Assembly (NCBI RefSeq): GCF_024707105.1
Contig: NZ_JANQAJ010000011.1
Location: 975,227-1,039,226, forward strand
DNA: 64,000 nucleotides
Source of the DNA: Devosia ginsengisoli
GTDB lineage: Bacteria > Pseudomonadota > Alphaproteobacteria > Rhizobiales > Devosiaceae
Direction: 5' to 3'
The notes beneath the pieces were generated by a model. It searched no databases, was not told where the DNA came from, and worked only from the letters and a program-made list of their open reading frames with translations. The first letter of the stretch is position 1. Every line of letters begins with the position of its first letter. This document shows positions 59,149 through 64,000 of the stretch, piece after piece. The translations under genes were made by a program, and so were the position numbers.

Positions 59149-60650
59149 GCCGCATGCTCCTCGGCAATACCCGCGGCCAGACGCACCAGCGTTTCCGGCT
59201 TGAGGTCCGTGTTCTCAAGTGTGTCGATGACCCTGCCCTCGCGCATCACCACGATGCGGTCGCTCATGCCCAGCACTTCGGGCAGTTCCGACGACACCAT
59301 GATCACGCTCAGCCCCTGCGCCACCAATTCCCCCATGAATTCATGCACCGCCGCCTTCGAGCCGATATCGATGCCCTTGGTCGGTTCATCGAGAATGATC
59401 ACCTTGGGCAGGGTCGCCAACCATTTGGCGATCACCACCTTCTGCTGGTTACCACCAGACAGCGTCGACACATTCTGGCTCAGCGACGAGGCGCGCAGGT
59501 CCAGTCGCTCGGTATAGGTCCGCGCCAGCGCAAACTCCTCCGCCATGCGCAGAAAGCCCGATTTCGACGTCTTGCCCAGCGACGGCAGCGACACATTCTT
59601 GAAAATCGGCTCGCCGGTGATGACGCCCTGCTTACCCCGCTCCTCGGGCACATAGACGATCCCGGCCTCCACCGCATCGGCTGGCGATTTCGGCGCAATC
59701 GCCTCGCCCTCCAGCGTCAGCGTGCCAGCCGAAGTCTGCGTCAGCCCGAACACGGCCTGCATCACTTCCGAGCGCCCCGCGCCCACCAGGCCATAAAAGC
59801 CCAATATCTCGCCCTTCCGCACCGCAAAGGACACGTCATCGAACTCAGTTGGATGGCTCAGCCCCTTGGCTTCCAGCACCACCGCGCCGATGGCGGCCTG
59901 GCGCGCCGGGAAAATCTGGTCCACCGAGCGGCCTACCATCAGCCGCACGATTTCGCTCTGGCTGGTCTCCCTGATCAGCCCCTTGCCCACCTGCTCGCCA
60001 TCGCGGAACACGGTGTAGCGGTCGGCAATGCGGTAAATCTCATCGAATTTGTGGCTGATGAACAGGATGGCCTTGCCGTCCTGCTTGAGCAGGTCGATGA
60101 GCACATAAAGCTCCTCGATTTCCTTCTGGCTCAGCGCCGCGGTCGGCTCGTCCATGATGACGACCTGCGCGTCGATGCTCAGCGCCCGCGCCACCGCCAC
60201 CAGATGCTTCTTGGCAATGCCCAGTTCCTTGAGCTTGATCCCGGCATCGATCCCGGCCGCCATGGAATCCAGCGTTTCCTGCGCCTCTTCGCGCATCTTG
60301 CGCCAGTCGATCAGCCCCAGCCGATTGCGCGGCGCATGGCCCAGATAGATATTCTCGGCCACGGTCAGTTCGTCGAACAGCACGGTTTCCTGATGGATGG
60401 CGGTAATCCCCACCGCCGAAGCCGAATGCGCCGTCGGCAGGCTCACCACCCTGCCCGCCACCGAAATCTCGCCGGCATCGGGCTGGTAGATCCCGGTCAT
60501 CACCTTGACCAGGGTCGATTTCCCCGCCCCGTTCTCCCCGATCAGCGCGGTGACCTCGCCGGCGTAAAGCTCCAGCGCCACATCATGCAGCGCCCGCACG
60601 CCGGGAAAGCTCTTGGATATGCCTGACAGGGTGAGGATGGGGTCGGTCAT
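59145..60650 (-). CDS. rhaT: Rhamnose ABC transporter ATP-binding protein RhaT
   Basis: 501 residues with two fused ATPase cassettes. The first has Walker A GENGAGKST near residue 40 and Walker B VVIMDEPTAALSQKE. The second has the degenerate Walker A GLVGAGRSE, the signature LSGGNQQKVVIAKWL and Walker B VIILDEPTKGIDIGSK. This is the usual architecture of sugar ABC ATPases. It energises rhamnose import with RhaP/RhaQ and the binding protein RhaS. Confidence 0.93.
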   Translation of the reverse strand: MTDPILTLSGISKSFPGVRALHDVALELYAGEVTALIGENGAGKSTLVKVMTGIYQPDAGEISVAGRVVSLPTAHSASAVGITAIHQETVLFDELTVAENIYLGHAPRNRLGLIDWRKMREEAQETLDSMAAGIDAGIKLKELGIAKKHLVAVARALSIDAQVVIMDEPTAALSQKEIEELYVLIDLLKQDGKAILFISHKFDEIYRIADRYTVFRDGEQVGKGLIRETSQSEIVRLMVGRSVDQIFPARQAAIGAVVLEAKGLSHPTEFDDVSFAVRKGEILGFYGLVGAGRSEVMQAVFGLTQTSAGTLTLEGEAIAPKSPADAVEAGIVYVPEERGKQGVITGEPIFKNVSLPSLGKTSKSGFLRMAEEFALARTYTERLDLRASSLSQNVSTLSGGNQQKVVIAKWLATLPKVIILDEPTKGIDIGSKAAVHEFMGELVAQGLSVIMVSSELPEVLGMSDRIVVMREGRVIDTLENTDLKPETLVRLAAGIAEEHAA

Positions 60651-60676
60651 TGCTGATTATTCCAGTGCTTAGTTGG

Positions 60677-60798
60677 CACGCCCTCGTGGTTCGAGGCGCT
60701 GAAGAAGCGCACCTCACCATGAGGGCTACTTTTGGCACTAGTGTACCAGTAGCCCTCATGGTGAGCCGGGAGTGACACCCTCGAACCACGAGGGCGTG
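60677..60798. repeat. Large nested inverted repeat (REP-like, copy 3) between rhaS and rhaT
   Basis: Outer arms of 20 bp (60677-60696 and 60779-60798) and inner arms of 18 bp (60713-60730 and 60748-60765) are perfect reverse complements. The arm sequences contain the same GGTTCGAGG/CTCACCATGAGGGC modules as the 86-nt elements at 1516 and 24934. It can fold into a long cruciform or hairpin directly after the rhaS terminator. Confidence 0.88.
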
Positions 60799-60822
60799 GC
60801 ACGATCCCAAGGCTCACAAGAT

Positions 60823-60852
60823 AAAAAGCCCGGCGCCGATCAGCCGCCGGGC
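60823..60852 (-). terminator. Terminator after rhaS
   Basis: On the minus strand GCCCGGCG and CGCCGGGC (8 bp) around a 9-nt loop are followed by TTTTTATC. It starts about 10 nt after the rhaS stop. Partial termination here would give more binding protein than transporter, as is usual in sugar ABC operons. Confidence 0.85.
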
Positions 60853-60861
60853 CAGGTCAGA

Positions 60862-61857
60862 TCAATAGATCTTCGAGAATTCTTCGATGTTGGTCTCGTC
60901 GAAGGTGAACGGCGGGGCCATGGCGGCCGAGTTCGTGTCGTCCAGGGTGATCTCGCCCACGCGGCCGATCGAGATCGTGGCGCCCGGCTCGGCCTTGGCC
61001 GTGCCCTTCGACCAGGTGGTAGGCGATCTGCACGGCCGAGTAGCCCAGGTCGATCGGGTTCCACAGCGCCACGGCCTGGCTCGCGCCATTGTCGATGAAC
61101 TTCTTGAACTCCGCACGGCAGTGCAAGGCCGGTCACGTTGATCTTGCCGATCAGGTTGTCGTCGGTGACCACCTGGGCGGCAGCCACGACGCCGACCGTG
61201 GTCGGGGCGATGATCGCCTTGAGATCGGGGTAGGAGGCGATCAGGCCCTTGGCTTCGTCGGTCGACTTCACCGAGTCATCGTCACCATAGACGGCGGAGA
61301 CGAGGTTGATATTCGGAGAACTTGTCCGGCATCGCGGCCTTGGCGGCTTCGATCCAGGCATTCTGGTTGGTCGCGGTGGACGCGGCCGAGAGGATCGCGA
61401 CATCGCCGCCCTCCGGCAGGTAGTCGGCCGCGAGCTTGATGATGGTTTCGCCGATCAGGTTGGTGTCCGACGGGTTGAGGTGAACTGAACGGCCTTCGGC
61501 CGCGACGCCCGAGTCCCAGCTGATCACGGTGATGCCGCGTTCCTGGGCGCTCTTCAGGGCCGGAACGAGGGCGTCGGGATCGTTCGCCGAGATCGCGATG
61601 GCGTTCACGTTCTGCGCGATCAGCGAGTTGATGACCTCGATCTGGCCTTCGGCGGTTGCCGTGGTCGGGCCGGTATAGATCACCTCGACATCGCCGAGCT
61701 CGGCCGCAGCTTCCTGCGCACCCTTGTTGGCGGCATCGAAGAAGCCGTTGCCGAGCGATTTCACGACGAGCGCGATCTTGGTCTGGGCCATTGCGGGGGC
61801 CGAGAACATGACGGCGGTAAGGGCCGTCGCGACGGCCAGTTTCTTCATAAGGCTCAT
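60862..61857 (-). pseudogene. rhaS: Rhamnose-binding protein RhaS, frameshifted in this sequence
   Basis: Signal peptide MSLMKKLAVATALTAVMFSAPAMAQ and a periplasmic sugar-binding domain (TKIALVVKSLGNGFFDAANKG, AISANDPDALVPALKSA, VISWDSGVA). The conserved sequence jumps frame three times, near 61,312-61,320 (before NINLVSAVYGDDDSVKS), 61,110-61,122 (before EFKKFIDNGASQAVALWNPIDLG) and 61,008-61,012 (before GTAKAEPGA), ending ETNIEEFSKIY. The changes I could trace are single extra bases, so sequencing error is more likely than decay. The repaired protein is about 331 residues. Confidence 0.85.
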
Positions 61858-61905
61858 TGGTTTCCTCCCTGAGCGATGAAAAGTCGTAGTCTTGTCTCCA
61901 GCCGG

Positions 61906-62706
61906 TCAGGCGACCGACTGGGATTTCTGCTCCGCGGCTTCCACCACGGTCAGCTCGATGCCCGCCTTCTCCAGCATGGTGCGATCCTCGTCGCGGATGC
62001 CGCTGTCGGTGATGACGGAATGGATGCGGTCGAGCCCGCACAGGATCAGGCTCGAGCGCGCGTTGAACTTCGAGGAGTCGGCGAGGACGATCAGTTCCTC
62101 GGCCTGGTTGATCAGCGCCAGTTCCGACTGCACGACCATCGGGTCGGCTTCCATCAGCCCGTGCTGGCCGAGGCCCTGGCAGCCGATGAACATGCGCTTG
62201 GCGTAAAAATGCGAGGCGACCACGCCACCAAACGGCGACAGGATCACGTTCTGCTCGCGATAGATCGTGCCGCCGGGGATGACGACCGAGTTGCGCGAGT
62301 TGTGGATCAGGAATTCGGCGATGCCGAAGCTGTTGGTGAACACCGAGAGCCGGCGGCCCGTCAGGTGGTGCACCATCTGGTAGGTGGTGGTGCCGCCGTT
62401 GATGATGATCGGCTCGCCGTCCTTGCACAGCTCGACGGCGGCGCGCGCGATTGCGCGTTTGGCAGCGATGTTGATCGTTTCGTTGACCGAAAACGGTCGC
62501 CCGACCAGCCCGCCCTGCTCGGGCGGGTTGATGGCTTCGGCCCCGCCGCGCACCCGGCGCAGGCGGTTCTGCACATGCAGCGCGGCGATGTCGCGGCGGA
62601 TCGTCGCCTCCGAAGTGCCGGTCATCTCGACCAGTTCGGCGACAGTCGCCAGCGGGCGTGCCTGCACGGCGGCCAGAATGACCCTATGGCGTTCGGTTTC
62701 GTGCAT
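61906..62706 (-). CDS. rhaR: DeoR-family regulator of rhamnose utilisation
   Basis: 266 residues: an N-terminal winged HTH (VAELVEMTGTSEATIRRDIAALHVQNRLRRVRGGA) and a C-terminal DeoRC sugar-phosphate-binding domain (IIINGGTTTYQMVHHL, VVIPGGTIYREQNVILSP, LADSSKFNARSSLILCGLDRIHSVITD). It is divergent from rhaD and sits immediately upstream of rhaS, the position of the rhamnose regulator in Rhizobium. It probably represses both directions until a rhamnose-derived phosphate binds. Confidence 0.85.
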   Translation of the reverse strand: MHETERHRVILAAVQARPLATVAELVEMTGTSEATIRRDIAALHVQNRLRRVRGGAEAINPPEQGGLVGRPFSVNETINIAAKRAIARAAVELCKDGEPIIINGGTTTYQMVHHLTGRRLSVFTNSFGIAEFLIHNSRNSVVIPGGTIYREQNVILSPFGGVVASHFYAKRMFIGCQGLGQHGLMEADPMVVQSELALINQAEELIVLADSSKFNARSSLILCGLDRIHSVITDSGIRDEDRTMLEKAGIELTVVEAAEQKSQSVA

Positions 62707-62739
62707 GTCGTCTCCTGGGTCGAGTCATTTTCACCAAAA

Positions 62740-62810
62740 ACCATCAATGTCAATCAGCTTGAAACGGATGATTTCGACTTTTGATGATTACTGATGGTTT
62801 CTGATTGACA
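62740..62810. promoter_or_regulatory. Divergent rhaR/rhaD control region with inverted repeats
   Basis: ACCATCA (62740-62746) pairs with TGATGGT (62792-62798), and TGTCAATCAG (62748-62757) pairs exactly with CTGATTGACA (62801-62810). The TGAT-rich half-sites suit a DeoR-type repressor. TTGACA at 62805-62810 may be the -35 box for rhaD. Confidence 0.6.
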
Positions 62811-62875
62811 GTGGACCGCGCGCGGCGCATGTCCCGTCACCAACATTCGGCAATATGACTATCGGGAGGGAGCCC

Positions 62876-64000
62876 ATGTCCAGCACAGCGCCCGCGCGCC
62901 TTCAGAACCTTTGGGACGATGCCAAGGCGGCCGCAATGAGCGAGCCCGAGCGGTTGGTCTATCGCTCCAACATCCTCGGCTCCGACAAGCGCGTCACCAA
63001 TTACGGTGGTGGCGGCAACACCTCGTCCAAGATCTGGCAGAAGGATCCGCTGACCGGCAGGACGTCGAAGTGCTTTGGGTGAAGGGCTCGGGTGGCGTCT
63101 TCCGCGCCTCGATCAAGCTCGACGGCTTCTCCACCCTCTATATGGATAAGCTCCGCGGGCTGAAGCCTCTATCGTGGCGTCGCGCTCGAAGACGAGATGG
63201 TCGGCTACCTGCCGCACGCCCCTTCAACCTCAACCCTCCCGCGCCGCCTCCATCGATACCCCGCTGCATGCCTATGTGCACCCTTTGTGGACCACATGCA
63301 TCCCGATGCCATCATCGCCATCGCTTCGAGAACAGCGAGGAGCCCTCACCAGGAGATCTTCGGCGACGCCATCGGCTGGCTGCCGTGGAAGCGGCCGGGC
63401 TTCGAGCTCGGCCTGTGGCTGGGAAAAGTTCTGCGTGGACCACCCCGAACCAAGGGCCTCATCCTCGAGAGCGCACGGGCTGTTCACCTGGGGCGACACC
63501 CCCAAGGCGTGCTACGAGCCACCATCGGCACCATCAACAAGGCGATCGCCTGGTTCGAGAAGAATACCGCCGGCAAGCCCATCTTTGGTGGTCAGGTGGT
63601 GGCGGCGTTGCCGGCCGAGGAGCGCCGCGCCATCGCCGCGCGGCTGATGCCGAAAATCCGCGGAGCTGATCTCCAACGAGTTCAAGATGCTCGGTCCACT
63701 CGACGATCAGCGCGGCGGTGCTTGAGTTCGTCGGAAGAGGGACCTGGGGTTCCCTTGGCAGCGTTGGGCACCTCATGCCCGGACGATTTCCTCCGCACCA
63801 AGATCGGCCGCTTAGTGATGGACTTCATCCCGCCAACCCCGATTCGATGCCGGTCGCCGGCCACCAAGCAGGCGACGGCGGATTACCGCGCCGACTACGC
63901 GGGCTACTACAACCCGCTGCAAGCACCCCGACAGCCCGGCGATCCGCGATGCCAACGCCGTCGTCTATCTGATGCCGGGCGTCGGCATGTTCACCTTCGC
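62876..64000 (+). pseudogene. rhaD: Bifunctional rhamnulose-1-phosphate aldolase/short-chain dehydrogenase RhaD, 5' part, heavily frameshifted
   Basis: The start ATG 62876 follows GGGAGGGAG. The first 60 codons read MSSTAPARLQNLWDDAKAAAMSEPERLVYRSNILGSDKRVTNYGGGGNTSSKIW, the usual beginning of the class II aldolase domain. After 63,055 the conserved sequence (VEVLWVKGSGG, DTPLHAYV, LILESARAVHLG-like, PGVGMFTF) hops between all three frames, needing at least eight indels by 63,970. The gene continues past the window. It would split L-rhamnulose phosphate into dihydroxyacetone phosphate and lactaldehyde and oxidise the latter. Confidence 0.75.

Overview
The window is about 64 kb of GC-rich DNA from an alphaproteobacterium, most likely a Hyphomicrobiales member close to Devosia. 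This is inferred from gene content: a FeuN/FeuP/FeuQ-type osmosensing locus, a MucR regulator, a DnaA-C-terminal-like protein paired with a DUF6456 protein, remains of a rhodobacterial-type gene transfer agent (GTA), a seven-gene mnh/mrp antiporter operon and a rhizobial-type L-rhamnose ABC locus. No tRNA, rRNA, CRISPR array or intact transposase was seen.

Layout. 1-2.6 kb: FeuN/P/Q-like signalling genes. 2.7-7.8 kb: a collapsed GTA cluster, in which a small terminase-like gene is followed by one reading frame joining the N-terminal ATPase part of the large terminase to the tail-fibre/hub protein, then a GH108 muramidase. 7.9-10.7 kb: a DUF2147 protein, a YegD-like Hsp70 and a GGDEF protein with a ruined active site. 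10.77-15.8 kb: accessory genes. These are a 'mobile mystery protein' A/B pair (HTH plus Fic) behind four operators spaced exactly 32 bp, then YcgN, a class A penicillin-binding protein, a RelE-like/XRE toxin-antitoxin pair with a probable leaderless promoter, and a gutted HigA-like antitoxin. 15.9-32.4 kb: mostly chromosomal housekeeping and conserved hypothetical genes (DUF1214/DUF1254 pair, M28 peptidase with a sigma-54-like promoter, Ddl, ChrA, a histidine kinase/peptidoglycan-binding/DUF1491 operon, cold-shock protein, SufE, acyltransferase). 32.5-38.9 kb: MucR and the mnhABCDEFG operon. 39.3-42.9 kb: oligopeptidase B, Fe-type superoxide dismutase and a receiver-domain protein.

43.1-54.9 kb is the most interesting part. 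It is a one-strand block of a histidine-ammonia-lyase homologue that lacks the MIO-forming Ala-Ser-Gly triad, an OsmU/EgtU-type ABC importer, a hydantoinase-like amidohydrolase, an M20 carbamoylase, a DUF917 protein and a urocanase homologue. The five enzymes match, step for step, a pathway from ergothioneine to L-glutamate: trimethylamine elimination, thiourocanate hydration, desulfuration, hydantoin ring opening and decarbamoylation. I propose that this is an ergothioneine uptake and catabolic locus rather than a classical hut operon.

55-64 kb holds a DUF3422 protein and an L-rhamnose uptake/catabolism locus (rhaM, rhaQ, rhaP, rhaT, rhaS, a DeoR-type regulator and, divergently, rhaD). The operon is interrupted by a DUF559 endonuclease gene that is enclosed in the same palindromic repeats that litter the intergenic gaps of the window. 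rhaS and rhaD carry many single-base indels, which looks like a local loss of sequence quality rather than biology. Several repeat families (86-nt REP-like hairpins, RIME-like elements, and CCTCCC...GGGAGG palindromes) occupy many of the intergenic spaces.
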